Part shown: positions 54,200-63,164 of the stretch, piece by piece
Layout of the letters: the number at the start of each line of letters is the position of its first letter
Position numbering within the stretch: position 1 is the first letter of the stretch
Assembly (NCBI RefSeq): GCF_917563885.1
Contig: NZ_CAKJTG010000004.1
Span: 29,550-93,549, forward strand
Direction: 5' to 3'
Length of the DNA: 64,000 bases
From: Pseudoneobacillus rhizosphaerae
GTDB taxonomy: Bacteria > Bacillota > Bacilli > Bacillales > Cytobacillaceae
Position numbers and translations under genes: made by a program
Notes under the pieces: generated by a model
Seen by the model: the letters and a program-made list of their open reading frames with translations, nothing else
What the model was told of the DNA's origin: nothing
Database searches by the model: none

Positions 54200-54225
54200 G
54201 AACTTTCCGTATTTACGGAAAGTTC
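54200..54225. promoter_or_regulatory. Long palindrome, candidate activator site for the sigma-54 promoter
   Basis: GAACTTTCCGTA and TACGGAAAGTTC are perfect inverted arms separated by TT, about 165 bases upstream of the sigma-54 promoter. A degenerate relative (CTTCCGCTTTTCAGGAAA) lies near 54151-54168. No T-tract follows, so it is unlikely to be a terminator. Confidence 0.6.
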
Positions 54226-54269
54226 TCCTCTGAATAACCACTCGTATAGCCAAATTATCCTCTAACAAA

Positions 54270-54449
54270 TCATTTATCTTTTTCAAAAGAAAAAAGGAAA
54301 TAGGATATGACACCAGATAGAATTGCAGCACCACCTGCAATGAGCATTCTTGTTGGTAATTCAATTTCTGCGTAATCCTTCCCTAGCATCCACATTGCCA
54401 AAACGGCAACAAGGATCATAATGGGAATTACGATAGTTAACTTTTTCAA
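54270..54449 (-). CDS. Small two-helix membrane protein (59 aa)
   Basis: TTG at 54449 has AAAGGAAG 8 bases upstream; a TTG at 54467 extends the frame by six residues. Two membrane segments (about 3-20 and 30-52) are joined by GKDYAEIELPTRM, and the tail is FSFEKDK. The family is not recognised. It lies between the ger operon and the ketone-body operon, in the same orientation as both. Confidence 0.6.
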   Translation of the reverse strand: MKKLTIVIPIMILVAVLAMWMLGKDYAEIELPTRMLIAGGAAILSGVISYFLFSFEKDK

Positions 54450-54548
54450 CTCATATCTTCCTTTCAATTCATAACAACCTATGATTGTCTCTACCTATAT
54501 ATTATATTAACCATTAAGAATGCGCATTTCTAATTTGAAAATATGGGT

Positions 54549-55649
54549 CTACTTCCACTTTCCGTTACTACTAAATTTGACTGTTATATTCACATTTATC
54601 TCCATATTCTGATACTCCTCATACCAATTTAATTTCTTCCATCTCATGTATTTCATATGATTTCTCACATGCTGGCCAATCCCGATTGGATCTACTTGCA
54701 TCTTTTGTAATTGTAATAACAACTTGTTTCCTTTACTTTTCAGTTGGTCACTAATCAATTTCTCTACCTTCATTTGAATGTTCGGATCAGATAAATCCTC
54801 TTCTCCAGTAAATTCAAGTACATCTCCTTGAATTTCAAGGTCTATAGTTGCAACAAGATTATCCATAGCTACCGAATTCACATCAATATGATGTTTCGTT
54901 TGAACATAGCTAAGCATGATTTGTTGCACTTTACCCTCTTCCAGTTCAATTTCTTGTTCTAAATCACCATGTATGATTTCTTTACGAAACAAAAATAACA
55001 ACTTAGAATCTTCAGGATTCAAGTAGTCAATAAGCCTATCACCTTGGAATAGACCAACACCATCATACTTCAAATCATTATCTTCGACCTTATAGGCTGG
55101 GAGAATCGGATCCATTCCATCATCATATAAATCCCGGAGGAATTGAAAAATATCATAGTTAATGGTCTTACTTTCTGAATGTAACTTTGTAATGGCCTGT
55201 TCTAAAAAGGTCGCATTCTGGCCTTCATTCTCAATTTGTAAAGTCAAGATATCACTTGCTACTGGTTTGCCTAAAGCTAACAATACTCTCGAACCAATGT
55301 TGGGATCACGTACAAATGTATCTAACTGCGTTAGTAGCCCTTGTTTAGCTAACTCAGTTCCAAATAAAGATACCCTTATTTGTCCGCTCTCTAATTGCAT
55401 ATTCGTTTTATGTTTTAATTTTTCTCTTGCCGATTTACTAGACTTTCCTTCGACAATTATAGTTTTCCGATCATACTTTCCATCTTTAGTAATAATCGGA
55501 AAGGTTGCGGTTACCTTTAGATTTTCCTCATTTTCTTCACTGAGATCATAACCGATAGCATTAATGAGTGCTAAATCATCAATAATACGTTTTTGAGCAC
55601 AGCCTGTAGTCATTAATAAAATACAGAATACAATAATTGTTTTTTTCAT
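54549..55649 (-). CDS. gerAC: Spore germination protein GerAC family lipoprotein
   Basis: 366 residues, a Ger(x)C protein. A lipoprotein signal ends LLMTTGCAQ, and the mature part begins KRIIDDLALINAIGYDLSEE, typical of the family. It continues with TATFPIITKDGKYDRKTIIVEGKS and a C-terminal domain near WYEEYQNMEINVNITVKF. It is the third subunit of the germinant receptor on the spore inner membrane. The ATG overlaps the preceding gene's stop by four bases, indicating translational coupling. The germinant cannot be predicted. Confidence 0.92.
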   Translation of the reverse strand: MKKTIIVFCILLMTTGCAQKRIIDDLALINAIGYDLSEENEENLKVTATFPIITKDGKYDRKTIIVEGKSSKSAREKLKHKTNMQLESGQIRVSLFGTELAKQGLLTQLDTFVRDPNIGSRVLLALGKPVASDILTLQIENEGQNATFLEQAITKLHSESKTINYDIFQFLRDLYDDGMDPILPAYKVEDNDLKYDGVGLFQGDRLIDYLNPEDSKLLFLFRKEIIHGDLEQEIELEEGKVQQIMLSYVQTKHHIDVNSVAMDNLVATIDLEIQGDVLEFTGEEDLSDPNIQMKVEKLISDQLKSKGNKLLLQLQKMQVDPIGIGQHVRNHMKYMRWKKLNWYEEYQNMEINVNITVKFSSNGKWK

Positions 55650-56728
55650 AGGCTATGTTCCTTATTCACTTTTCTTGTAAAAAAGGCAACAATCAATAGA
55701 ATGAGCGGTAATAAAAAAGCAATTACTACTTCTATCCAAGCTAGATACTCTAACCATTGATCCACCTGTCTCATGATTTTTTGAAAAATGGATATGAAAA
55801 AACTAAGTGATAGTATAATCAGTAATAGGTACTTTGGTTTTATCCGTTGAAATTGTTGCTCTAATACTTCCTTTGAAGCCCATAAATACATAACCGTTGT
55901 AATCAACACCTTAAGTCCAAAAAGAGAAAAGATAAGATTTTCTACCCGTTCCAGCACTGGAAAAGATATATACTCTAACAAAGTGACGACTGGATACATA
56001 TCCTCTAGTAGCATATCAAAGCTAAAAAAACCGAAGCTTACGAAACACACGCCAAGATAAATAATGGATGTTATTGTATTTCCAACTAGAATCGCTTTTA
56101 GCCGCTTCTCCTCAACATTATGTAAAAATAAAATAACAAGTTCGTAACCTAAAAGAGCCGTATAAATTCCTGCTCCCCCTCTTAATAGGTCTTTTTCTCC
56201 TTGAAAAATAAATGGGGTTAGTCGGATAAAACTAAAGTCAGGAAGGTGAAATAATAGCAAAAATATAGTCCAAACCGTAAAATAAAACAAAACAACTGTA
56301 GCTTTAGCAATATGATAAATCCCCCTTTTTACGAGGAGATACGTTAATATTAACCCCATTGTCATAAGTAATAGTGTTGAAACGTTTTGATAAAACAACA
56401 TTTTTAGAAGAAGGATGTATTTAACCATTACCATCGTCCCTAAGCCTAGCCATATTCCCGCTAAGAATAAAGACAGAATTAGCCTAATCCATTTAGGGAT
56501 GCCATTCACTAACTCAAACATTGACCTACCAGCACCAACTTTAAAGACAAACCATATCAAAATAAGATTGATATTTACAATTACGCTTACGATAATAATA
56601 CTTATCCAGCCATTTGTCCCAAATGCTTCCCCTGTGAGCCTCGGTAAGGAAAACAAAATAACCCCTGACTGGATCATATAAACTAAGATGGACACTTGAA
56701 TGGGCGATAATTTTTCCTTCATATGCAC
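55646..56728 (-). CDS. gerAB: Spore germination permease subunit GerAB family
   Basis: 360 residues with 10 membrane helices. KLSPIQVSILVYMIQSGVILFSLP begins helix 1 as in the GerAB/APC fold, and EAFGTNGWISIII follows. It is the germinant-binding permease-like subunit. ATG start behind AAAGGATAAG, 3 bases after the gerAA stop. Confidence 0.92.
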   Translation of the reverse strand: MHMKEKLSPIQVSILVYMIQSGVILFSLPRLTGEAFGTNGWISIIIVSVIVNINLILIWFVFKVGAGRSMFELVNGIPKWIRLILSLFLAGIWLGLGTMVMVKYILLLKMLFYQNVSTLLLMTMGLILTYLLVKRGIYHIAKATVVLFYFTVWTIFLLLFHLPDFSFIRLTPFIFQGEKDLLRGGAGIYTALLGYELVILFLHNVEEKRLKAILVGNTITSIIYLGVCFVSFGFFSFDMLLEDMYPVVTLLEYISFPVLERVENLIFSLFGLKVLITTVMYLWASKEVLEQQFQRIKPKYLLLIILSLSFFISIFQKIMRQVDQWLEYLAWIEVVIAFLLPLILLIVAFFTRKVNKEHSL

Positions 56729-56731
56729 ATC

Positions 56732-58213
56732 TTATCCTTTCAGTTTTTTCTTAAATGGACCTCTTAAAAGCGTATATTTTAAAAATTTAGGATACATTGG
56801 TGAAATAGGTAGTAGGTATGGAGAGTTTAAATTGGTTAAGCCTGATAAATGAATGATGACGATTCCCATGCCAAAAACAATCCCAATATTCCCCCAAAAT
56901 CCTGCAATAATAATAAAACTAAAACGGACAATTCGAATGGATGCACTCATCAAATAACTTGGAATAACAAAGGATGCAATGGCAGAAGCTGCCACCACAA
57001 TTATAAGGATATTACTTGTAATCCCTGCTTCTACAGCAGCTTGGCCAATTACAATTCCTCCTACAATCCCGATTGTTTGACCAACCTTTGTCGGAAGCCT
57101 TGCCCCAGCCTCCCTTAATAGCTCTAATAATAATTCTAAAAACAATGCTTCAATAACTGGTGGAAATGGTACTCTGCTCCTTGATTCAAGCAAGGTAGGT
57201 AACAATGCTTGAGGTATCATTTCGTAATGATAGGTTGTAACGGATACATATAAAGCAGTAAAGACTAACGTGATCATGATGGCAATATACCGTAATATTC
57301 TAATAAAACTACTTACAACCCAACGTTGGCCAAAATCGTCCATTGATTCCATAAAATCAAAGAAACTTACTGGTGTACAAAAGGCGAATGGACTATCATC
57401 AAGCAACCCAACTATTTTCCCATCAAACAATTTATATACTGTAACGTCGGGTCTTTCCGTTGTGTAAAATTGTGGAAATGGCGAATTTGGGTGTTCATCA
57501 ATGTATTGAACAAGCATATTGGTATCGACTATTCCATCATTTTTTATAGAACTTATCCGTTTCTTTAAATGGTCGATATCTGTCTCCGAGACAAGGTCCT
57601 CTAAATAAAGTAAATAGACAACCTTTTTAGCCTGACTTCCAACATATAATTTAATTGCCTTCAGTTTAGAGCTTAATACTCTTCTTCGAATTAACGACAA
57701 GTTTACATCAATCGACTCAACAAAGGCATCATGAGCACCAAGTATTACGGTTTCAGTTTCTGAAGGGGAAATAGACCTTGTCTCACCGTTTTTAACAGGG
57801 ATATCATAGGCAATATCCTGAAAGAACAATATACAACTACCACTTAGTACTGCCTCTTCTACGTTTATGACATCTTGTAATACTGGAAACTCTGATTGAT
57901 TTAAGTAGGCTTCAAACTCTTCTTTTGTTACATTTCTTATTTCTGAAAGGTGCTGATCATAAATCGTCTTATCTATTAAATATGGAAAGTAATATATTTT
58001 AATATCTAGATGTGGAAATTCGGTGCAGCTTAAGTCAGAGCAATTTTGAAAAAATGACTGAAATTCACTTATATTAGACTTTTTATCTTGTTTGTTTTGA
58101 ATAGCGTTCCTTGCTGTTTTTTCATGCGATGATGTAGTTTCATTTTTCTCTATTTGTTTTTCTAGCTCTTTAAAGTAGCGATTGCGATGATTACGCATTC
58201 GCATCCGCTCCAT
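56732..58213 (-). CDS. gerAA: Spore germination receptor subunit GerAA family
   Basis: 493 residues. A soluble N-terminal domain (to about 300) includes DIKIYYFPYLIDKTIYD and RSISPSETETVILGAHDAFVESI, the GerA family hallmark. The following IRRRVLSSKLKAIKLYVGSQAKK and VGLLDDSPFAFCTPVSFFDFMESMDDF are also characteristic. Four or five membrane helices occupy the C-terminus, with PFPPVIEALFLELLLELLREAGARLP. First gene of the gerAA-AB-AC operon. Several ATGs lie close together at the start (58213, 58204, 58198); the exact one is uncertain. Such operons are usually transcribed by sigma-G in the forespore. Confidence 0.93.
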   Translation of the reverse strand: MERMRMRNHRNRYFKELEKQIEKNETTSSHEKTARNAIQNKQDKKSNISEFQSFFQNCSDLSCTEFPHLDIKIYYFPYLIDKTIYDQHLSEIRNVTKEEFEAYLNQSEFPVLQDVINVEEAVLSGSCILFFQDIAYDIPVKNGETRSISPSETETVILGAHDAFVESIDVNLSLIRRRVLSSKLKAIKLYVGSQAKKVVYLLYLEDLVSETDIDHLKKRISSIKNDGIVDTNMLVQYIDEHPNSPFPQFYTTERPDVTVYKLFDGKIVGLLDDSPFAFCTPVSFFDFMESMDDFGQRWVVSSFIRILRYIAIMITLVFTALYVSVTTYHYEMIPQALLPTLLESRSRVPFPPVIEALFLELLLELLREAGARLPTKVGQTIGIVGGIVIGQAAVEAGITSNILIIVVAASAIASFVIPSYLMSASIRIVRFSFIIIAGFWGNIGIVFGMGIVIIHLSGLTNLNSPYLLPISPMYPKFLKYTLLRGPFKKKLKG

Positions 58214-58325
58214 TCACGTTTTTATTTACATTTTTTACTTGCACAGGTATTTTATACATTTATCTAGGTGCTTACTAATAATATGTAGAAGAAACATTAA
58301 TTTAGGATGAAACAGGAGGTTAACG

Positions 58326-59165
58326 ATGAACAAATTAAATCCATTTCCCCCTTGGGAAGAACATTACTTTTGGGTAAATATACTGTTAGACCATGCTGTA
58401 TTTGTGCGGGATTATTTATCTCCTGTTGAAGTACAACTAGTAGAAGAAGCTAATACGTTTATCACAAGATTTACAAAGGTTAGACAACAGCTCGAGCAAA
58501 TTCCGAAAATGAGCCAAATGGATTCTCAGAGTTTAATTGAATTCTCCAAGATATCAGCACAAATATCCTTTGATTATTACCGATTTGAAGGGAAAATTTT
58601 GAACTTAAAGATGTATAATGCAGTAAATATAAATATTACCCCGACCTATTTTAACGGGACATTAAGTGAGAATGCTGAATATTTAAGGATTCTACACTAT
58701 TACATGCAAGGATCAGATTATCCACCATTACCATTAGTAGATTTACTTGACCTTTGGTTAGAAGACCAACTTGGCCATGCAGCTTTGTTAAGGAGAGCAC
58801 TTGATGGTGTTGAGTTAGTACTACTGGAACGTGTGAGTAAACTAAGTCAACTATTTTCCGCTCATATTATTAAAAACGAAGCAATGAAAGGATATTTACG
58901 ATTCCTTCCTCCACATTTTCCTGCACAAATCTTTTTCGCTCGTGAAGTTAGTGGAACAGTATTTGCCTTTAATCAGCTTGTAGAACAAGTCATCATACTT
59001 TATAAGGGAAAAGAAGTATTAAATTCTACCACTCTCCGTTTCTTAGAGCACCATTTTCCTGAATCGTGTTATTTTTTAACAAAGCTTAGTGGCTTTGTAC
59101 CTGAAATGCAACAACAATCCTGCTCTCTATCCTCCTATTTTGTGAATCATAATCAGGTTAGTTGA
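58326..59165 (+). CDS. DUF2935 family protein
   Basis: 279 residues built from two similar four-helix halves. EEHYFWVNILLDHAVFVRDYLSP in the first half and FWLEDQLGHAALLRRALDG-like text in the second place His and Glu residues as in ferritin-like or haemerythrin-like bundles, so metal binding is possible. FFAREVSGTVFAFNQL recurs near the end. Function is unknown. ATG start behind AACAGGAGG. It is divergent from the ger operon, with a 112-base shared upstream region. Confidence 0.78.
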   Translation: MNKLNPFPPWEEHYFWVNILLDHAVFVRDYLSPVEVQLVEEANTFITRFTKVRQQLEQIPKMSQMDSQSLIEFSKISAQISFDYYRFEGKILNLKMYNAVNINITPTYFNGTLSENAEYLRILHYYMQGSDYPPLPLVDLLDLWLEDQLGHAALLRRALDGVELVLLERVSKLSQLFSAHIIKNEAMKGYLRFLPPHFPAQIFFAREVSGTVFAFNQLVEQVIILYKGKEVLNSTTLRFLEHHFPESCYFLTKLSGFVPEMQQQSCSLSSYFVNHNQVS

Positions 59166-59247
59166 TTTGAATTTGCGCCTCTCTCCCCTCCTCCAGTATA
59201 AGTATAAAATTATACTAATTTGACATGATAGGAATGGAGGGATATGC

Positions 59248-59400
59248 ATGAATATAAAATTTCCTACAGTTATATGCCCAAATTGCCAATCACAGCATGA
59301 AATTAACTCAGTTTTAACTGCCCAGTCTAATCAAAATGTCATATACGATTGCCCTGATTGTGGTTTTAACCTTAGAAATATTGAAACAAGTAAAGGCTAA
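59248..59400 (+). CDS. Small zinc-ribbon protein (50 aa)
   Basis: ATG at 59248 has GGAGGGATATGC upstream. Two CxxC knuckles, CPNCQ and CPDCG, are spaced by 22 residues as in a zinc ribbon, and the product ends ETSKG. It probably binds one zinc ion. Likely a nucleic-acid or protein adaptor; no specific family is assigned. Its size and good ribosome site support a real gene. Confidence 0.65.
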   Translation: MNIKFPTVICPNCQSQHEINSVLTAQSNQNVIYDCPDCGFNLRNIETSKG

Positions 59401-59485
59401 AAAGTTAACTCCCCAATACCTTACATTCGCATTTTATCGAGGAAGTAATATACAATAAGTGTATATTGTATATTGGAGGTAAAAA

Positions 59486-59728
59486 ATGAAAACTGTCATT
59501 CTATATACTCAAGAAACTTGCCCACCTTGTCACGCGGAAAAACTATGGTTAAAAGAAAATGGAATTGAATTTGAAGAAAGAGACATTCGTAAAAATGACC
59601 AATTTTTACAGGAACTAATTCAATTAGGTGCTTCGGCTACTCCAGCAACCGTAATTAAGGATGACAACGGTGAAGAAGTCATTTTAGGCTATGATCAAGA
59701 AGCGTTAGCTGAAAAATTAGGATTATAA
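59486..59728 (+). CDS. Glutaredoxin-like thiol-disulfide protein
   Basis: 80 residues, close to NrdH/glutaredoxin size. The active site ETCPPCHAEK has the CxxC at about residues 11-14, and SATPATVIKDDNGEE contains the cis-Pro loop. YDQEALAEKLGL closes the fold. It should exchange disulfides with thioredoxin reductase or bacillithiol systems. ATG start behind TTGGAGG. Single gene with a terminator. Confidence 0.85.
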   Translation: MKTVILYTQETCPPCHAEKLWLKENGIEFEERDIRKNDQFLQELIQLGASATPATVIKDDNGEEVILGYDQEALAEKLGL

Positions 59729-59751
59729 TTGACCATTTTTTCAAAAATAGA

Positions 59752-59793
59752 AATAGTCACCTTGCCGATTTTTTAGGCTTAGGTGACTTTTTT
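59752..59793 (+). terminator. Terminator of the glutaredoxin-like gene
   Basis: AAATAGTCACCT pairs with AGGTGACTTTTTT around an 18-base loop. Confidence 0.8.
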
Positions 59794-59855
59794 AAATTGT
59801 AATACAATATATAATTGTAGGAAAAAGGATATACTTAATGACATAGAAGATCGAG

Positions 59856-60476
59856 GTGCTTTACCTGAAAAAATCAATACTGTTTTCTTCATCCTTATCT
59901 ATTATTCTATTTTTCTTGTTTTCACCAATTATTTTTCAATTAACGGACTACTTACATCCGATTGTTTTAGCAACTGTATTGCTTTGTTTGTGGGCTTTCA
60001 TCACTTTTATAGTATTACTAATCCGGAAAGAAACCATTTCTATTTCGTATACCACTTTCCTTTTATTTCTAGGATTATATACGTTAAGCCTTTTAGTCTT
60101 ATTATTTTTTCGTCCAAGCAATCAAAGTTATGGTACATACAACCTTATTCCTTTTTCAACTATTTACTTCTTTCTTTCAGGGAAGGTTAATTTGCTTATT
60201 TCCTTCTATAATTTGACTGCTAATGTAGTTTTGTTTATTCCATATGGTATTTTCCTTATGATTAAAGGTTGTAAATTTTCTAAAAGTGAATATATCTATT
60301 TACCTTTAGTTTCCATAACAGTAGTGGAGTGTTTACAATACATAACTCGCCGAGGAAGCTTAGATATTGATGATCTTATATTAAATTTAATTGGGGTGTT
60401 TTTAGGGTATCTCCTATATCCTGTATTTAGGAGGGTTATCATTATCTCTCGAGAACAAAAACGTCAAGTACAATAG
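59856..60476 (+). CDS. VanZ family membrane protein
   Basis: 206 residues with five membrane helices. NLIPFSTI, NVVLFIPYGIFLMIKG, ECLQYITRRGSLDIDDLILNLIGVFLGYLLYP form the VanZ signature (the final RGSxDIDDLILNxxG is diagnostic). Function is unclear outside teicoplanin resistance clusters. The listed start is a GTG; GAGGTG overlaps it, so the exact start (GTG or an inner codon) is uncertain. Its 3' end overlaps the following terminator stem. Confidence 0.82.
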   Translation: MLYLKKSILFSSSLSIILFFLFSPIIFQLTDYLHPIVLATVLLCLWAFITFIVLLIRKETISISYTTFLLFLGLYTLSLLVLLFFRPSNQSYGTYNLIPFSTIYFFLSGKVNLLISFYNLTANVVLFIPYGIFLMIKGCKFSKSEYIYLPLVSITVVECLQYITRRGSLDIDDLILNLIGVFLGYLLYPVFRRVIIISREQKRQVQ

Positions 60477-60511
60477 AAAGACCCTTGTCTTCCACTGTAC
60501 ATGACGTTTTT
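60457..60511. terminator. Bidirectional terminator
   Basis: AAAACGTC.AGTACA pairs with TGTAC.TGACGTTTT between the convergent VanZ and FAD oxidase genes. Confidence 0.75.
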
Positions 60512-61631
60512 AGTTAACACCTATAGCCCCCGCTACATCGTAATCACCAATATTTAACTCCAATTCCCTACCCTGTGCAAGCTTCGCTAATTCTGCCCCT
60601 AGATAAGGTCCAGCTGTTAACCCCGATGCCCCTAGTCCATTGGAAACTAATAATCCTTGATAATTTGGCAAAGATCCAATGACAGGTAGAAAACCTGGAG
60701 TGAATGGTCGAAAGCCCACTCTTGTTTCAAGGATTTTGCTGTCCGCTAAACCAGGTGCCACGAGCAAGGCTTTACCCAACACTTCATTCAACCCACCAGC
60801 TGTTACTCGTAGATCAAGTCCAGCATCATCCTCATGTGTTGCCCCCACAACCACTCGTCCATCTTCAAATGAAAGGATATATTGATCATTTGGCGGCATG
60901 ACGACTGGCCAATCGCTAGTATCCATATTTCCGATTTCAAGGTGTACAATTTGTGCCTTTTGAGGTTTTACTAAAAATTCCACATTTAAGGGCTGTAAAA
61001 GTTCTTTGGCCCAAACACCACCTGTAACAATTACAAGGTCAGCTTCCAGAATCTTATTATTTAAGTTTACTCCCATTATTTGATTATTTTTATGAATGAG
61101 ATTTGCATTTCCTTCCAGTAAACTAGCTCCATACTTTACTGCAGCATTCACAAGTGCTTGACGAAGGGCCCTTCCATTAACACGAGCTCCACCGCTTACG
61201 TAAACCGACCCATATGCTTCACTTAAAGGCGGAAATAACCTCTTTGTTTCAGTCTGGGATAGAATTGTGATTTCACCAATTTCAGGTGCTTCTTCACGGC
61301 GTTTGCGCGCTCGCTCTGCCATTTTTTCCAGTTTTTCTAGCTCTGTATGTAGACTAATAGCCCCCACTTGTTTATATCCTGTTTCCGTTTCTCCAACGTC
61401 GCTTAATTGTTCAATCAATGAAGGATAGTACCGTGCTCCCCCTTTTACTAGCTGATACCAGGCTTTATTCCGTCTTTGGGACAGCCATGGACAAACTATT
61501 CCCGCTGCAGCATCTGTTGCCTGACCTAAATCATGTCGATCCACTAAAGTGACTTCCACTTCCGCTTTTGCTAGGTGGTAAGCAGTTGATGCTCCTAATA
61601 TGCCTGCCCCTACCACAATAACTCTCTGCAT
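60510..61631 (-). CDS. FAD-dependent amino-acid oxidase / DadA-like oxidoreductase
   Basis: 373 residues from the ATG at 61631 (AAAGGTG upstream); the longer frame to 61769 crosses a terminator and is not coding. The FAD dinucleotide motif RVIVVGAGILGASTAYHLAKAEVEVTLVDR is at the N-terminus. GAARVNGRALRQAL-like text, VIVTGGVWAKELL and VSNGLGASGLTAGPYLGAELAKL complete the DAO fold. It probably oxidises a glycine- or D-amino-acid-type amine with oxygen or a membrane acceptor. The substrate is not certain. Confidence 0.87.
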   Translation of the reverse strand: MQRVIVVGAGILGASTAYHLAKAEVEVTLVDRHDLGQATDAAAGIVCPWLSQRRNKAWYQLVKGGARYYPSLIEQLSDVGETETGYKQVGAISLHTELEKLEKMAERARKRREEAPEIGEITILSQTETKRLFPPLSEAYGSVYVSGGARVNGRALRQALVNAAVKYGASLLEGNANLIHKNNQIMGVNLNNKILEADLVIVTGGVWAKELLQPLNVEFLVKPQKAQIVHLEIGNMDTSDWPVVMPPNDQYILSFEDGRVVVGATHEDDAGLDLRVTAGGLNEVLGKALLVAPGLADSKILETRVGFRPFTPGFLPVIGSLPNYQGLLVSNGLGASGLTAGPYLGAELAKLAQGRELELNIGDYDVAGAIGVN

Positions 61632-61705
61632 TTTGAACACCTTTTCTATTAATAATATTGATATCTCCATTATAACCAAATTCATGACTTTTCCGACTAA
61701 AACCA

Positions 61706-61738
61706 AAAAACTCTGTCTTCGTGACAGAGCTTTTTTTA
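61706..61738. terminator. Bidirectional terminator
   Basis: CTCTGTC and GACAGAG arms around TTCGT, flanked by A and T tracts. It lies downstream of the isochorismatase-like gene and upstream of the FAD oxidase gene. Confidence 0.75.
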
Positions 61739-61771
61739 GTAGTCTTAAGGTAAAAAAGATCCAAAACAATC

Positions 61772-62329
61772 TTATCTATAATTATTATGAATCGGCTCCA
61801 TTACGGAGTCCTCTACTTTTCGAACTATGATAAATTTATCGATGTTATCCAATCCATGCAAATTTGCATTGTGATGATTAATGATTTGTTCTGCTTTTAA
61901 AACTTTATTATCTGTTGTGGAATGAGCGTCAGCGACTAGAGTCACATCATAACCAAGTGTGGTCGCTCTTCGACATGTCGTATCCACACAATATTCTGTT
62001 TTACAGCCTACAATCACTAAATGATTAGCTCCAATTGCTTGCAGTTCCTCATGAAGGTTCGTTCCATGAAAGGCATCTGTAGCAACTTTATGGATAATAC
62101 GGTCACTTTCTAAAGGGGCAATCGCAGGGTGGATTTGGAACTCCTTAGATTCTTGTGGCGCAACATCTAAATCCTGTACATAAAGAATAGGTATTTCTCG
62201 TAATCTAGCATCCGAGATAATCTGATTAATATTAGTCAATAATGCCTCACTATTAAAAACATGACCAGATTCCGCTTCAACAATTCCAACTTGAACATCA
62301 ATAATTAGTAATGCCGTTTTTTCGTTCAT
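61772..62329 (-). CDS. Isochorismatase-family cysteine hydrolase
   Basis: 185 residues from the ATG at 62329 (GGAGGAAAAAAGCTG upstream). The catalytic triad of the family is visible: Asp in LLIIDVQVGIV, Lys in RIIHKVATDAF, and Cys in VIVGCKTEYCVDTTCRRA. TLVADAHSTTDN follows. Relatives hydrolyse nicotinamide, isochorismate or small amides; the substrate is unknown. The upstream acetyltransferase gene ends 38 bases before this start, so the two may share a transcript. Confidence 0.88.
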   Translation of the reverse strand: MNEKTALLIIDVQVGIVEAESGHVFNSEALLTNINQIISDARLREIPILYVQDLDVAPQESKEFQIHPAIAPLESDRIIHKVATDAFHGTNLHEELQAIGANHLVIVGCKTEYCVDTTCRRATTLGYDVTLVADAHSTTDNKVLKAEQIINHHNANLHGLDNIDKFIIVRKVEDSVMEPIHNNYR

Positions 62330-62367
62330 CAGCTTTTTTCCTCCAATAAATTCAATATGAAATAATA

Positions 62368-62871
62368 TCACTCAAATGTAAGACGATAGCCTTTCACAAT
62401 GATTCCATCATTAGCTGGTTCAAAGTCAAATTCGGGTAAACGTTGAAAGCCTATACGTTGATATAATTTCACAGCACTTTCCATGAAATCGGCCGTATGC
62501 AATCCAATCGCTTGAAATCCGTTGACTTTTGCCCGTCGAATACACTCCAAAATCAAAGCAGCTGCTATCCCCTTCCCCCGTGCCTCAGGAGATACAGCTA
62601 GCATGCGTATTTCAGGGTATTGAAGCTCAATAGCAGTACCTACATAAGCGTCTGTGTTAGCTGGAAATAAAACAACACTGCCTACAATTTCCCCATCTAA
62701 CTCAGCAACAATACACTCCACTCCAAATTGAGTATCTTTATCCGAGAGAAGTGCATTTTTCAAGGTATTCCAATGTTTTTCAGGAATACTATTTGCGTGT
62801 TCTTCATATGATTTGATCCTTTGATTTCGGATATACGGTATTTCATCTTCTCTTGCATCTCTTATAATCAT
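62368..62871 (-). CDS. GNAT family N-acetyltransferase
   Basis: 167 residues from the ATG at 62871 (CAGGAGATG upstream); the longer frame runs into the repeat region. IIRDAREDEIPYIRNQR begins the fold, and EIRMLAVSPEARGKGIAAALILECIRRAK contains the RGKGIA acetyl-CoA loop. SAVKLYQRIGFQRL is motif B. The acceptor is unknown. It is followed closely by the isochorismatase-like gene. Confidence 0.87.
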   Translation of the reverse strand: MIIRDAREDEIPYIRNQRIKSYEEHANSIPEKHWNTLKNALLSDKDTQFGVECIVAELDGEIVGSVVLFPANTDAYVGTAIELQYPEIRMLAVSPEARGKGIAAALILECIRRAKVNGFQAIGLHTADFMESAVKLYQRIGFQRLPEFDFEPANDGIIVKGYRLTFE

Positions 62872-62929
62872 GGCATCTCCTGCTATTGCTGTTTTTATTT
62901 TTGTATAAGCTCTGTTAAATAAGAATGTT

Positions 62930-63140
62930 GTTTTTGGACAGATGGATGAGGACATAGAATCCGCTATTTGATCCATATTAGGCTATTTTCGTGTTTGGGC
63001 GGACATACAATCCGCTATTTACGCTATTTCATAGAATATAGCCTCTAATTATCTAATATAACGGAACCTGTGTCCGCAAAAGCCCTAAAAACCTCTCTTT
63101 TTACTAAAATAGCGGAACCAATGTCCGCAAACCCCAACCA
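62930..63140. repeat. Inverted-repeat-rich intergenic region
   Basis: The motif GCGGACAT..AATCCGCTATTT occurs on the plus strand near 62999-63021. On the minus strand GCGGACA.(A/T)GGTTCCG(T/C)TAT occurs twice, near 63061-63084 and 63110-63133. A shorter relative lies near 62936-62970. These can form alternative hairpins, much as the array at 32750-33080 does. No ORF of its own. Confidence 0.6.
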
Positions 63141-63164
63141 TATTGATAAAAACAACATTAAACT

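Noticed and set aside
58214-58325. Possible sigma-G promoter (CATATTA-like -10) for the ger operon
   Set aside because: The -10-like word lies upstream of gerAA, but no matching -35 at the proper distance could be found.
61632-61769. N-terminal extension of the FAD oxidase frame
   Set aside because: It passes through a terminator hairpin and lacks a ribosome site; the ATG at 61631 starts exactly at the FAD-binding strand.
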